Made by a program: the position numbers and the translations under genes
The notes under the pieces: generated by a model
What the model saw: the letters and a program-made list of their open reading frames with translations, nothing else
The model's database searches: none
What the model was told of the DNA's origin: nothing
DNA from: Bradyrhizobium sp. 149
GTDB taxonomy: Bacteria; Pseudomonadota; Alphaproteobacteria; Rhizobiales; Xanthobacteraceae
DNA: 64,000 bases
Reading direction: 5' to 3'
NCBI RefSeq assembly: GCF_023073915.1
Contig: NZ_JADPKK010000022.1
Location: forward strand, 186,001-250,000
Shown: positions 8,216-16,376 of the stretch, one piece after another
Position numbering within the stretch: the stretch's first letter is position 1
Layout of the letters: every line of letters starts with the position of its first letter

Positions 8216-10966
8216 CTAGGTCGTGCCGGCACTCTTCTTGGCCGGAGCTTTGGCGCCGGAGGCCTTGATCGGCGACGTTTTGGCCGTCGACGACACGGCT
8301 GCGCGCGCCTTGCTGGTGGATTCGGATTTGGTTTTGGCCGCCTTCTTCGCGGCCGGCTTCTTCTTCGGTGCGACGTCGCCGTCCGCAGCCTTCGCTGTAG
8401 CCTTCTCTGTAGCTTTCTTGGCCTTGGCCGGTTTCGCTGCCTTCTTCGGCTTCTTGCCGCCGCCCTTGGCCGCGCGCTCGTCAATCAGCGCGATCGCCTG
8501 CGGCAGCGTGATGGCGTCTTTCTCGATGTCGCTCGGGATCGTCGCGTTGACGCCGCCGGCCGTGACATAGGCGCCGTAGCGGCCGCCCTTCACCGTGACG
8601 GTGCCGAGGGTCGGATGATCGCCGATCGCCTTGCCGGGATCGGCGCCGAAGCGGCGGCTCGGACCCTTGGCGATCTTCTCCGCGATCAGCGTCACTGCGC
8701 GGTTGATGCCGATGTCGAACACCTCATCGCCGGCCTCCAGGCTGGCATAGGTCTTCTCGTGCTTCACGAATGGCCCGAAGCGGCCGAGACCTGCGGTGAT
8801 CGGCTCACCGGTCTCCGGATGCTTGCCGATCTCGCGCGGCAGCGACAGCAGTTTGAGCGCAAGCTCGAGCTCGACATCGCCGGGCGAGGTGCCCTTCGGA
8901 ATGCCCGCCCGCTTCGGCTTCTCGCCTTCGGCATAATCCTTGGGCTCGCCGAGCTGGATGTAGGGTCCGAACCGGCCGGCCTTGACCCAGACGTCGCGGC
9001 CGGTTTCGGGATCCTGGCCGAGCGAACGGTCGGCGCTGGCCTCGCCGTCGGCGGCAAGCTGACGGGTGTAGCGGCATTCCGGATAGTTCGAGCAGCCGAC
9101 GAAGGCGCCGAACTTGCCGGCCTTCAGATTGAGCCGGCCGTTGCCGCAGCTCGGGCACTGCCTGATGTCGCCGCCATCGGTGCGGGGCGGATAGATGTGC
9201 TGTCCGAGCATGTCGTCGAGCACGTCCAGCACCTGCGCGACGCGCAGATCCTTGATCTCGTCGACCGCGCCGATGAAGCCGGTCCAGAAATCCTTCAGCA
9301 CCTGCTGCCAGGAGATCTCGTTGTTGGAGATGCGGTCGAGCTGCTCTTCCAGGTTGGCGGTGAAGTCGTATTCGACGTAGCGGGCGAAGAAGCTTTCGAG
9401 GAAGGCGACCACGACGCGGCCCTTGTCCTCGCCGTGCAGGCGCTTCTTCTCGAGCTTGACGTAGCCGCGGTCCTTCAGGACCTGAAGGATCGAGGCATAG
9501 GTCGAGGGCCGGCCGATGCCGAGCTCTTCCATGCGCTTGACCAGGGAGGCCTCGGAGAAGCGCGGCGGCGGCTCGGTGAAGTGCTGGGTGACCGCGAGCG
9601 ACTGCCGCTTCAGCGCGTCGTTCGGGCTCATCGCGGGCAGGCGGCGGGAATCCTCGTCCTCCTCGTCGTCGCGGCCTTCCTGGTAGAGTGCGAGGAAACC
9701 GTCGAACTTCACGACCTGGCCGGTGGCGCGCAGGTCCAGCGTGCGGCCGCCAACCTTCGCCGTGATGTCGACCGTCGTGCGTTCCAGCTCGGCCGATTCC
9801 ATCTGGCTCGCGATGGTGCGCTTCCAGATCAGCTCATAGAGCCTCGCCTGATCGGCATCGAGCTTGCGGCTCATGCTGTCGGGGCGGCGTGACATGTCGG
9901 TCGGCCGGATCGCTTCGTGGGCTTCCTGGGCGTTCTTGGCCTTGGCCTGGTACTGGCGCGGCGCGTCCGGCACATAGGCGTTGCCGTAATCCTCGCCGAT
10001 CACCTTGCGCGCCTGGGTGATGGCGGACGGATCGATCTGCACGCCGTCGGTCCGCATATAAGTAATGAGTCCGGTGGTCTCGCCGCCGATGTCGATGCCT
10101 TCATAAAGCCGCTGCGCGATCCGCATGGTGTGCGCCGGCGCAAAGCCGTATTTGCGGCTGGCTTCCTGCTGCAGGGTCGAGGTGGTGAAGGGCGCCTGCG
10201 GATTGCGCCGCGCCGGCTTGGCGTCGACGGAGGTGACGGCGAACGCCGCCGATTCCAGCGCCTTTTTAAAGTCTTCCGCTTCCGCGCCGGTGCCGATGTC
10301 GAGGCGCTGGATCTTCTTGCCGTCGGCGCCGACCAGACGGGCTTCGAAAGCATCGCCGCGCGGCGTCAGCAGGGTCGCGATCAGCGACCAATATTCACGC
10401 GCGACGAACTTCTCGATCTCCAGTTCGCGGTCGCAGACCAGCCGCAGCGCCACCGACTGCACCCGGCCCGCCGAGCGGGCGCCCGGCAGCTTGCGCCACA
10501 GCACGGGGGAGAGGGTGAAGCCGACCAGATAGTCCAGCGCGCGGCGCGCCATATACGCGTCGACCAGCGCACCGTCGATCTGGCGCGGGTTCTTCATCGC
10601 GTCCGTGACCGCCTGCTTGGTGATGGCGTTGAACACAACGCGCTCGATCTTGTGGTCCTTGAGCGCGCGCTTCTCTTTCAGCACCTCCAGCACGTGCCAG
10701 GAGATGGCCTCGCCCTCGCGATCGGGGTCGGTTGCGAGAATCAGGCGGTCAGCGCCCTTCAGGGATTTTGCGATGTCGTTGAGCCGGCCGGCCGCCTTGG
10801 GGTCGATCTCCCAGATCATCTTGAAATTGGCGTCGGGATCGACGGAGCCGTTCTTCGCCGGCAAGTCCCGGACATGGCCGAACGAGGCCAGAACCTCGTA
10901 GGACGAGCCCAAATACTTGTTGATCGTCTTGGCTTTCGCCGGCGACTCCACAATGACGATATTCAT
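8216..10966 (-). CDS. topA: DNA topoisomerase I
   Basis: A 916-residue type IA topoisomerase that relaxes negative supercoils. The Toprim domain starts at MNIVIVESPAKAKTINKYLG, and its metal motif is LATDPDREGEAISWH. The catalytic tyrosine lies in GLITYMRTDG. C-terminal zinc-ribbon repeats follow (CPSCGNGRLNLKAGKFGAFV with downstream CSNYPEC, plus further degenerate repeats), then a Lys/Ala-rich tail of about 80 residues. The ATG at 10966 is set by the conserved N-terminus; the frame upstream of it is not protein-like. In many relatives dprA lies directly upstream; here 4 kb of unrelated genes intervene. Confidence 0.97.
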   Translation of the reverse strand: MNIVIVESPAKAKTINKYLGSSYEVLASFGHVRDLPAKNGSVDPDANFKMIWEIDPKAAGRLNDIAKSLKGADRLILATDPDREGEAISWHVLEVLKEKRALKDHKIERVVFNAITKQAVTDAMKNPRQIDGALVDAYMARRALDYLVGFTLSPVLWRKLPGARSAGRVQSVALRLVCDRELEIEKFVAREYWSLIATLLTPRGDAFEARLVGADGKKIQRLDIGTGAEAEDFKKALESAAFAVTSVDAKPARRNPQAPFTTSTLQQEASRKYGFAPAHTMRIAQRLYEGIDIGGETTGLITYMRTDGVQIDPSAITQARKVIGEDYGNAYVPDAPRQYQAKAKNAQEAHEAIRPTDMSRRPDSMSRKLDADQARLYELIWKRTIASQMESAELERTTVDITAKVGGRTLDLRATGQVVKFDGFLALYQEGRDDEEDEDSRRLPAMSPNDALKRQSLAVTQHFTEPPPRFSEASLVKRMEELGIGRPSTYASILQVLKDRGYVKLEKKRLHGEDKGRVVVAFLESFFARYVEYDFTANLEEQLDRISNNEISWQQVLKDFWTGFIGAVDEIKDLRVAQVLDVLDDMLGQHIYPPRTDGGDIRQCPSCGNGRLNLKAGKFGAFVGCSNYPECRYTRQLAADGEASADRSLGQDPETGRDVWVKAGRFGPYIQLGEPKDYAEGEKPKRAGIPKGTSPGDVELELALKLLSLPREIGKHPETGEPITAGLGRFGPFVKHEKTYASLEAGDEVFDIGINRAVTLIAEKIAKGPSRRFGADPGKAIGDHPTLGTVTVKGGRYGAYVTAGGVNATIPSDIEKDAITLPQAIALIDERAAKGGGKKPKKAAKPAKAKKATEKATAKAADGDVAPKKKPAAKKAAKTKSESTSKARAAVSSTAKTSPIKASGAKAPAKKSAGTT

Positions 10967-11193
10967 GTAGTTCCAGTAACTTATGGGAAAATTCTGGGCC
11001 GAATTCGATGAGATTCGGGTCGGCCGCTTCGTCCCGAACATGGGTGGTGGGGCCGTCGCTGTCAAATCGAGGGGTGTTGAAAGCCGCCTCGATGGGAAAA
11101 GTTTCATATCGAGAAAGTTGCAAAATACCACCTTTGAGTTGCGGCCGATGTCGGCGTAATGTTTCTGCGGGGCATGGATTCGGGTGGGGGCTG

Positions 11194-11433
11194 GTGACTA
11201 GGCCAGGGAAGAAACGGGCGGGCGCCGCATCGCGCGCGGCGGGAGGCTCGCGTCACGAGGAACCGGGGGAGGGCGGCGTTGACGAGGCGGTCGCCTTCAT
11301 CGCCGAGCAGGTCGGGGCGTTGCGCAAGCTTGCGGAGCGTCACAAGCTCGACGTGCTGCATTATCTCCTGGGGATGACCAAGCTGGAAGCCGACGAGCAT
11401 CTGCGGCTGCGGAGCAAGCGGAAGCTGTCGTGA
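11194..11433 (+). CDS. Small conserved hypothetical protein
   Basis: The 79-residue protein starts at a GTG preceded by a GGGGG stretch. It has a basic, disordered N-terminus (TRPGKKRAGAASRAAGG) and a helical C-terminal half (VDEAVAFIAEQVGALRKLAE, then LLGMTKLEADEHLRLRSKRK). It is divergent from topA across about 230 bp. The helical part looks like a small DNA- or protein-binding module, but no function can be assigned. Confidence 0.55.
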   Translation: MTRPGKKRAGAASRAAGGSRHEEPGEGGVDEAVAFIAEQVGALRKLAERHKLDVLHYLLGMTKLEADEHLRLRSKRKLS

Positions 11434-11473
11434 GGGTCCGGCACTGCTTCAACCTCGGCAATGACGGGTGAGG

Positions 11474-12028
11474 TTAGCCGTTGCGGCTTGCCATTTTGGC
11501 CAACCGCTGGCCGAGATACTCGGCCGTTCTGACGTCGCTCTGAGGCAACGTGCCGTCGGCCAAATGTGTCGCCAGGCCTAGCTGGCTACCCAACCGGTTA
11601 CGACCGCTCGGGTCCTCGCCCCCTGGAATGTCGAGCCCGCACCAGAGCATGCCGTGCTGGGCGGCCAGAATGGAAAAGTAGGTCAGCGCGTGGAGCTGGT
11701 CGCCACCCGCGCAGGCACCTGTCGGGAAGCCGCCTGCGATCTTGTTGGCCCATCGCTGCTTGCTCCATCGGTCGCTTGAAGCGTCTGCGAAGGCTTTGAA
11801 TTGGGCCGCTGGCCCGCCCATGTAGGTCGGGCTGCCAAATGCGACCGCCCCGGCGCGGTCGATCCACTCCAACAGGCTGTCATTCTGGAAGCGGCCCGAC
11901 ACGATGTCGTCGCCGACGATCCGACAAAACGCGATCTCCGCCATACCGTCCGCCCCCCGCGCTATTGCATGCGCCAGCTGTTCGGTGGTGCCGGAAATGG
12001 AAAAATAGACGATGGCGAGCAGGGGCAT
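11474..12028 (-). CDS. Flavodoxin-like / WrbA-type NAD(P)H:quinone oxidoreductase-like protein
   Basis: The 184-residue protein begins MPLLAIVYFSISGTTEQLAH, a flavodoxin phosphate-binding loop for FMN (SISGTTEQ). The second FMN loop is GAVAFGSPTYMGGPAAQFKAF, and a third is GGFPTGACAGGDQLHAL. This is the fold of NADPH-dependent FMN reductases and WrbA-type quinone reductases, which reduce quinones by two electrons. The ATG at 12028 is chosen because the frame upstream reads through a repeat and into the regulator gene in the wrong frame. It lies downstream of the HxlR regulator on the same strand, separated by a large palindrome, and may belong to the same stress response. Confidence 0.82.
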   Translation of the reverse strand: MPLLAIVYFSISGTTEQLAHAIARGADGMAEIAFCRIVGDDIVSGRFQNDSLLEWIDRAGAVAFGSPTYMGGPAAQFKAFADASSDRWSKQRWANKIAGGFPTGACAGGDQLHALTYFSILAAQHGMLWCGLDIPGGEDPSGRNRLGSQLGLATHLADGTLPQSDVRTAEYLGQRLAKMASRNG

Positions 12029-12095
12029 GGCGGCGCCGCTTCGGGTGTTCAACCATCTTCGGCGTCGTCGATGTTTTGTACAAGTCCCGAACGCA

Positions 12096-12173
12096 GTCAT
12101 TGCCAGCGCGGCGAAGCAAATCCGGAGTCCTTCTGCGGTGATTCTGGATTTGCTTCGCTGCGCTCGCAATGAC
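12096..12173. repeat. Long palindromic element (GTCATTGCCAGCGCGGCGAAG type)
   Basis: Two 28-nt arms at 12096-12123 and 12146-12173 are inverted copies matching at 26 of 28 positions, with a 22-nt spacer. It lies between the HxlR regulator gene and the flavodoxin-like gene. A transcript would fold into a long hairpin, but no T-tract follows. Confidence 0.75.
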
Positions 12174-12195
12174 GGGTGGTGGCGGTGCGCCGCTG

Positions 12196-12663
12196 TCAGG
12201 CCGAGCGCCGGCGCGGCGCAGGCCGCAATTTGAGTGTCGTGTCGGCCTGCGTGAGCAGGCGGCCGTCGTCCGCGCGCAGCTCGAGCTTGCGCACCGGGCG
12301 GCCTTTCTTGCGATCGACCAGAATGGTCGTGATCTCCTCGGGATGGTCGTCGAATTCCTCGCTCCATTGCCGCAACGCCACCAGGATCGGGAAGGTGCCG
12401 CGGCCCTTCTCCGTCAGCACATATTCCTGATACGCGCTGCCGTCGGAGGCGGGCGCGGTTTCCAGAATGCCGTGGTCGACCAGTGAACGCAGCCGCACGG
12501 CCAGAATGTTCTTGGCCATGCCGAGCTTGCTCTGAAATTCGCCGAAGCGGCGCAGGCCGAACAGCGCCTCCCGGATGATCAGCAGCGACCACCAGTCGCC
12601 GATCGCGTCCAGCGATCGTGCGATCGGACAGGCATCGCCTTCGAAGCTCGTTCGTTTCACCAT
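12196..12663 (-). CDS. HxlR-family transcriptional regulator
   Basis: A 155-residue winged helix-turn-helix protein. The N-terminus has the family's CPIARSLDAIGDWWSLLIIREA segment with a redox-candidate cysteine (Cys12), followed by the recognition-helix region FGEFQSKLGMAKNILAVRLR and the wing (LTEKGRGTFPILVALRQW). HxlR proteins often sense electrophiles or quinones and control a divergent oxidoreductase gene. That fits here: the SDR gene starts 119 bp away on the other strand. A perfect 18-bp inverted repeat lies between them. AAGGA sits 8 nt before the ATG. Confidence 0.93.
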   Translation of the reverse strand: MVKRTSFEGDACPIARSLDAIGDWWSLLIIREALFGLRRFGEFQSKLGMAKNILAVRLRSLVDHGILETAPASDGSAYQEYVLTEKGRGTFPILVALRQWSEEFDDHPEEITTILVDRKKGRPVRKLELRADDGRLLTQADTTLKLRPAPRRRSA

Positions 12664-12712
12664 CGCTTCGTCCTTTCGCGTTCGCCCGATTCAGACCCCA
12701 TCACGCGCTTGT

Positions 12713-12771
12713 GTGGTTGCATCATAAAACCACAGGCTCTAGATGGCAACATAGTTTTATGATGCAACCAC
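12713..12771. promoter_or_regulatory. Predicted HxlR operator: perfect 18-bp inverted repeat
   Basis: GTGGTTGCATCATAAAAC (12713-12730) and its exact reverse complement GTTTTATGATGCAACCAC (12754-12771) are separated by 23 bp. They lie between divergent hxlR and SDR genes. The centres are 41 bp apart, close to four helical turns, so two dimers could bind one face. The right half lies immediately before the SDR Shine-Dalgarno, consistent with repression. Confidence 0.75.
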
Positions 12772-12782
12772 TGGAGGCGAGC

Positions 12783-13556
12783 GTGAGACTGAAGAACAAG
12801 ACGGCCCTGATCACCGGCGGCAATAGCGGCATTGGACTGGCAACGGCAAAGCTGTTCGTGGCCGAGGGCGCCAGGGTGGTGATCACCGGGCGCAACAAGG
12901 AGACGCTGGAGGCGGCCGCGAAGGAGCTCGGGCCGAACGCGCTCGCGCTCGCCGCAGACGCCACCGACATCGCCGCGACCGAAGCTGCGATCAGGAAGGG
13001 CGCCGAAAAGTTCGGCAAGTTCGACATCGTGTTCGCCAATGCCGGGATCGCCGGCGGAACGCCGCTGGGTTCGGCCACGCTGGAGGTTTTCGAGAAGGTC
13101 ATCAGCACGAACCTCACCGGCGTGTTTTTCACCGTGCAGTCGGCGCTGCCTCATCTCAATGACAATGCCTCGATCATCCTCAACGGCTCGGTGATCTCAG
13201 TGCTCGGCATTCCCGGCTACTCGGCTTACGGCGCCGCGAAGGCCGGCGTGCGCGCGATGGCGCGGATCATGGCATCAGAACTGTCGCCGCGCGGCATTCG
13301 CGTCAACGTGGTCGCGCCCGGTGCGATCCGCACGCCGATCTGGGGGGCTGCAACCGCAACACCGGAAGCGGAGAAGGCGTTCGAGAAGCGGATCGCGCTG
13401 ACGACGCCGCTTGGCCGCATTGGTGAAACAGATCACGTCGCGAAGACGGTGCTGTTCCTCGCCTCCGACGATTCCGCGCATGTGCAGGGCCAGGAAATCT
13501 TCGTTGACGGCGGCGCGGTTGCCTCTCCGAGCGGCGCGCCGATCTATCGCGGCTGA
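12783..13556 (+). CDS. SDR-family NAD(P)-dependent oxidoreductase
   Basis: A 257-residue classical short-chain dehydrogenase. The nucleotide-binding motif is TGGNSGIG (residues 11-18), NAG is at 86-88, and the catalytic residues are Ser136 (LNGSVIS), Tyr149 and Lys153 (YGAAK). The conserved PGxIxTP segment is PGAIRTPIW. The GTG at 12783 is preferred to an ATG at 12759-12762 because GGAGG lies 5 nt before it, whereas the ATG falls inside the inverted repeat. The divergent HxlR gene is its likely regulator. The substrate is unknown; carbonyl or quinone detoxification is a plausible inference. Confidence 0.92.
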   Translation: MRLKNKTALITGGNSGIGLATAKLFVAEGARVVITGRNKETLEAAAKELGPNALALAADATDIAATEAAIRKGAEKFGKFDIVFANAGIAGGTPLGSATLEVFEKVISTNLTGVFFTVQSALPHLNDNASIILNGSVISVLGIPGYSAYGAAKAGVRAMARIMASELSPRGIRVNVVAPGAIRTPIWGAATATPEAEKAFEKRIALTTPLGRIGETDHVAKTVLFLASDDSAHVQGQEIFVDGGAVASPSGAPIYRG

Positions 13557-13732
13557 TTCGTTTTGGCGCAAATTGAATCGGTCGGCGCAGCCGTAAGCGG
13601 TTGCGTCGGCCGGTTCCCCACCTCGCGCGAGCTGTATTTTCTGAACCTTGCGCGAGGCGTTGAACCTTCGCTCGCGCTGCCAAGACACTTTTACGGCAGG
13701 GTTACGAAGCCTCATTTTCAAGGGAGCCCGAA

Positions 13733-13915
13733 ATGCCAAAGGCAGCTCGTATTGTTTCTCCGATTTCAGCACCGCGTATTTACACCGAAAACTCCACCGT
13801 TCCCGCCAAGCGTTCCGACACCTCCGAGTTCATCGGGGTGGCTCTTTTTGCCGGCATCGGCCTGTTCGTTTCGCTCGTCGCCGTCATCCTTGGCATTCAG
13901 GGCGCCTGGTTTTAG
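13733..13915 (+). CDS. Small single-span membrane protein
   Basis: A 60-residue product with a polar N-terminal half (MPKAARIVSPISAPRIYTEN) and one long transmembrane helix (FIGVALFAGIGLFVSLVAVI). AGGGAG lies 7 nt before the ATG, and a 175-bp non-coding stretch precedes it, so it probably has its own promoter. No family or function is recognised. Confidence 0.6.
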   Translation: MPKAARIVSPISAPRIYTENSTVPAKRSDTSEFIGVALFAGIGLFVSLVAVILGIQGAWF

Positions 13916-13987
13916 CCTCGCGGACCGCGCACCGTTCGATCAGCCGCCGCAGGCGATGTAGCGGCGACTGATGATGTGCGCGTTGCC

Positions 13988-14596
13988 TCAAGCCGGGCGG
14001 AGGCTGGTTGCCGCCTGAAGCGCGTTTGCGAGCGACTTCTCGCGATGCTCCGGCCCGACCTGGATGCCATCGGCGATGATGAATTCGGGGTGATGAATGC
14101 CCATGAAGCCGAATACGCCGCGCAAATACGTTTCGAGATGCTCCAGCGACGCGGCCGGCGAGTCCGCGCCGTAATAGCCCCCGCGCGAGATCGCGACGAT
14201 CACGCGCTTGCCACCGGCAAGACCCTGCGGTCCGTTCGCCCCGTAGCTGAACGTCTTCCCCGCCACCAGGACACGGTCGATCCATGCCTTGAGCTGGCTC
14301 GGAATCGTGAAATTGTACATCGGCGCGCCGATCACGACGATATCGGCGGCAAGGAACTCATCCAGTACGGCCTTGCTGGCGGCGAGGTCGGGGCCGAGTT
14401 CCGCCGGCGCAGGTGCGCCTTGCGCGGCGGCAAGATGGGAGCCGGAGAGGTGGGCGAGCGGGCTCTGGGTCAGGTCGCGATAGACGATATCCAGCGACGG
14501 TGTCGCCTGCCGGAGCCGGTCGACGACGGCGGCGGAGACCTGCCGGGAGACGGAGTGGGGGCCGAGCACGCTGGAGTCGATATGGAGAAGTTTCAT
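13988..14596 (-). CDS. azoR: FMN-dependent NADH-azoreductase
   Basis: The 202-residue product begins MKLLHIDSSVLGPHSVSRQV, the FMN phosphate loop of AzoR. Further marks are IGAPMYNFTIPSQLKAWIDR and GGKRVIVAISRGGYYG, which lines the flavin and substrate pocket. The enzyme reduces quinones and azo compounds with NADH via two-electron transfer and protects against thiol stress. It is divergent from an HxlR regulator 83 bp away, the second such HxlR-oxidoreductase pair within 3 kb. Confidence 0.93.
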   Translation of the reverse strand: MKLLHIDSSVLGPHSVSRQVSAAVVDRLRQATPSLDIVYRDLTQSPLAHLSGSHLAAAQGAPAPAELGPDLAASKAVLDEFLAADIVVIGAPMYNFTIPSQLKAWIDRVLVAGKTFSYGANGPQGLAGGKRVIVAISRGGYYGADSPAASLEHLETYLRGVFGFMGIHHPEFIIADGIQVGPEHREKSLANALQAATSLRPA

Positions 14597-14679
14597 TCGG
14601 GATCACCCTGGTATATGTTTGTAACCAGAGCTACATGAGTGACTATCAAAATCCTCGCAAGAACGCACTTTTTTGAGCC

Positions 14680-15087
14680 ATGGACACATCCTTGAAACTT
14701 GAGCACATCGATTTGCCTGCCTCACCGAGGCCGAATCCCGACCATGCGGACTGCCGCGGCGTGGCCTCCGTGCTGTCCCGCGTTGGCGACAAATGGAGCG
14801 TGTTCGTTATCATGATGCTCGGCGACGGGCCGAAGCGTTTCAACGAGCTGAAGCGGATGATCAACGGCATCTCGCAGCGGATGCTGACCTTGACGCTGCG
14901 CGGGCTGGAGCGCGACGGCCTCGTCACCCGCACGATCTTCCCGACCATTCCGCCGCGCGTGGACTATGAGCTGACCGATCTCGGCCGCGGGCTGTCGCGA
15001 CCGGTCGAGGCACTCGGCAAATGGGCGATGGACCATCTCGTCCAGATCGAGGCCGCGCGTGCGCATTTCGATCAGCGCAATCCATAG
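14680..15087 (+). CDS. HxlR-family transcriptional regulator (second copy)
   Basis: The 135-residue winged helix protein carries HADCRGVASVLSRVGDKWSV (a conserved Cys near residue 27 and the DKW motif), the recognition region FNELKRMINGISQRMLTLTL, and the wing PRVDYELTDLG. It is divergent from azoR and probably regulates it; the 83-bp spacer contains an imperfect TTGTAAC/GCTACA dyad rather than a clean palindrome. Its TAG stop codon lies within the 53-bp dispersed repeat at 15083-15135, so insertion of that element may have set the C-terminus. Confidence 0.92.
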   Translation: MDTSLKLEHIDLPASPRPNPDHADCRGVASVLSRVGDKWSVFVIMMLGDGPKRFNELKRMINGISQRMLTLTLRGLERDGLVTRTIFPTIPPRVDYELTDLGRGLSRPVEALGKWAMDHLVQIEAARAHFDQRNP

Positions 15088-15135
15088 CGTTTTCGAGCGA
15101 AGTGGAGACCGGTTCGCGTTAAGAAAACGCGTCAA
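15083..15135. repeat. 53-bp dispersed repeat, copy 1
   Basis: It matches the element at 30461-30513 at 49 of 53 positions. Both begin CATAGCGTTTTCGAGCGAAG and end ACGCGTCAA. GCGTTTTC near the left end pairs with GAAAACGC near the right end, making an 8-bp stem. Confidence 0.8.
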
Positions 15136-15143
15136 CAAGATAT

Positions 15144-16286
15144 TTAAATGAGCGACACCATTCCGCCGCCGTGACGCTCGAGCCGGCCGGCAAGCTCGAG
15201 CTCCAGCAGCACTGTGCGGACGATCGCGGGCGAGGCGCCGGACATCCGCACGAGATCGTCGATCGAGATTGGCGTGGGGCCGAGCAGACCCGTGATCTGG
15301 CCGCGGTCGTGTCCTTGCGGATCGCTCTCGAACGGTTCGCTGTCGGGCTCGGTCGCCGGATGCATCAGCGGCCGCTCCATGATTGGCTGGATCGCGTTGA
15401 CGACGTCGGCGGCTTCGGTGACAAGCGTCGCGCCCTGCTTGATCAGATCGTTGGTGCCGGCGGCGCGCGGATCGAGCGGCGAGCCCGGCACCGCGAACAC
15501 TTCGCGGCCCTGTTCGGCCGCCATGCGCGCGGTGATCAGGGAGCCCGAGCGGTGCGCCGCCTCCACCACGACCACGCCGAGCGCGGCGCCCGAGATCAAC
15601 CGGTTGCGGCGGGGAAAGTCGCGGGCGCGCGGCTCGTGGCCGAGCGGCATCTCGGAGATCGCCGCGCCGTTGTGGTCGAGGATCGCTGTGAGCAAATCGC
15701 CATGTTCGGGCGGATAGATGCAGTCATGGCCGCCGGCGAGCACGGCGATCGTGCCGCTCTCGATGCTCGCGCGGTGCGCGGCTTGGTCGACGCCGCGGGC
15801 GAGGCCCGAGATCGTGACAAAGCCTGCTTCACCGAGCTCGCGGGCGAGCTGACCGGCGAATTTCAAGCCTGCACCGGAGGCGTTGCGCGAGCCGACGATC
15901 GCGATCATCGGCCGCATCAACGTTGCACAGTCGCCGCGCACGGCAAGCAGCGGCGGCGCATCGTCGAGGGTCGCCAGCCGCGCCGGATAGCCGTCCTCGC
16001 CGGGCGCGAGCCAGGCAATTCCGAACTTGCGACTTGCCGCGAGCTCGGCCTTCGCCTCATCGGCGCTGCAGATGCGCGCCGATCGCTGCGCACCGCCGCG
16101 GCGCGCGAGATCCGGCAGCCGCTCCAGCGCGGCGCGCGCCGTGCCGAAATGATCGACCAGCGAGCGGAAGGTGCGCGGCCCGACATTGTCGGACCGGATC
16201 AGCCGCAGGCGGTCGACCCTGTCGGCCTCGGTCAGCTCTACGCTCGAATTGATGGCGTCCACGGCGGCTCCTTGCAGGCACAGCAT
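15144..16286 (-). CDS. dprA: DNA-processing protein A
   Basis: A 380-residue protein that binds incoming single-stranded DNA and loads RecA during natural transformation. An N-terminal SAM-like region (LIRSDNVGPRTFRSLVDHFG) precedes the Rossmann domain with IVGSRNASGAG, SGLARGVDQAAH, AVLAGGHDCIYPPEH and RNRLISGAALGVVVVEA. A C-terminal winged helix follows (LLGPTPISIDDLVRMSGAS). The ATG at 16286 is preferred to a TTG at 16310. It usually lies between plsY and topA in relatives; here an amidase and a lipase precede it and the redox island follows. Confidence 0.95.
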   Translation of the reverse strand: MLCLQGAAVDAINSSVELTEADRVDRLRLIRSDNVGPRTFRSLVDHFGTARAALERLPDLARRGGAQRSARICSADEAKAELAASRKFGIAWLAPGEDGYPARLATLDDAPPLLAVRGDCATLMRPMIAIVGSRNASGAGLKFAGQLARELGEAGFVTISGLARGVDQAAHRASIESGTIAVLAGGHDCIYPPEHGDLLTAILDHNGAAISEMPLGHEPRARDFPRRNRLISGAALGVVVVEAAHRSGSLITARMAAEQGREVFAVPGSPLDPRAAGTNDLIKQGATLVTEAADVVNAIQPIMERPLMHPATEPDSEPFESDPQGHDRGQITGLLGPTPISIDDLVRMSGASPAIVRTVLLELELAGRLERHGGGMVSLI

Positions 16287-16376
16287 GGAACAACCTGAGG
16301 GCGTGGGCAACAGCTCCGTGCGCTTGCGCGACCTCGGCGCGATGCTAAAAGCGATCCCAATAAGAAGGGTATTGCC

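Noticed and set aside
11474..12592. A single 372-residue gene joining regulator region and flavodoxin
   Set aside because: The first half is the HxlR gene read in the wrong frame plus a palindrome; the flavodoxin domain begins at the ATG at 12028.
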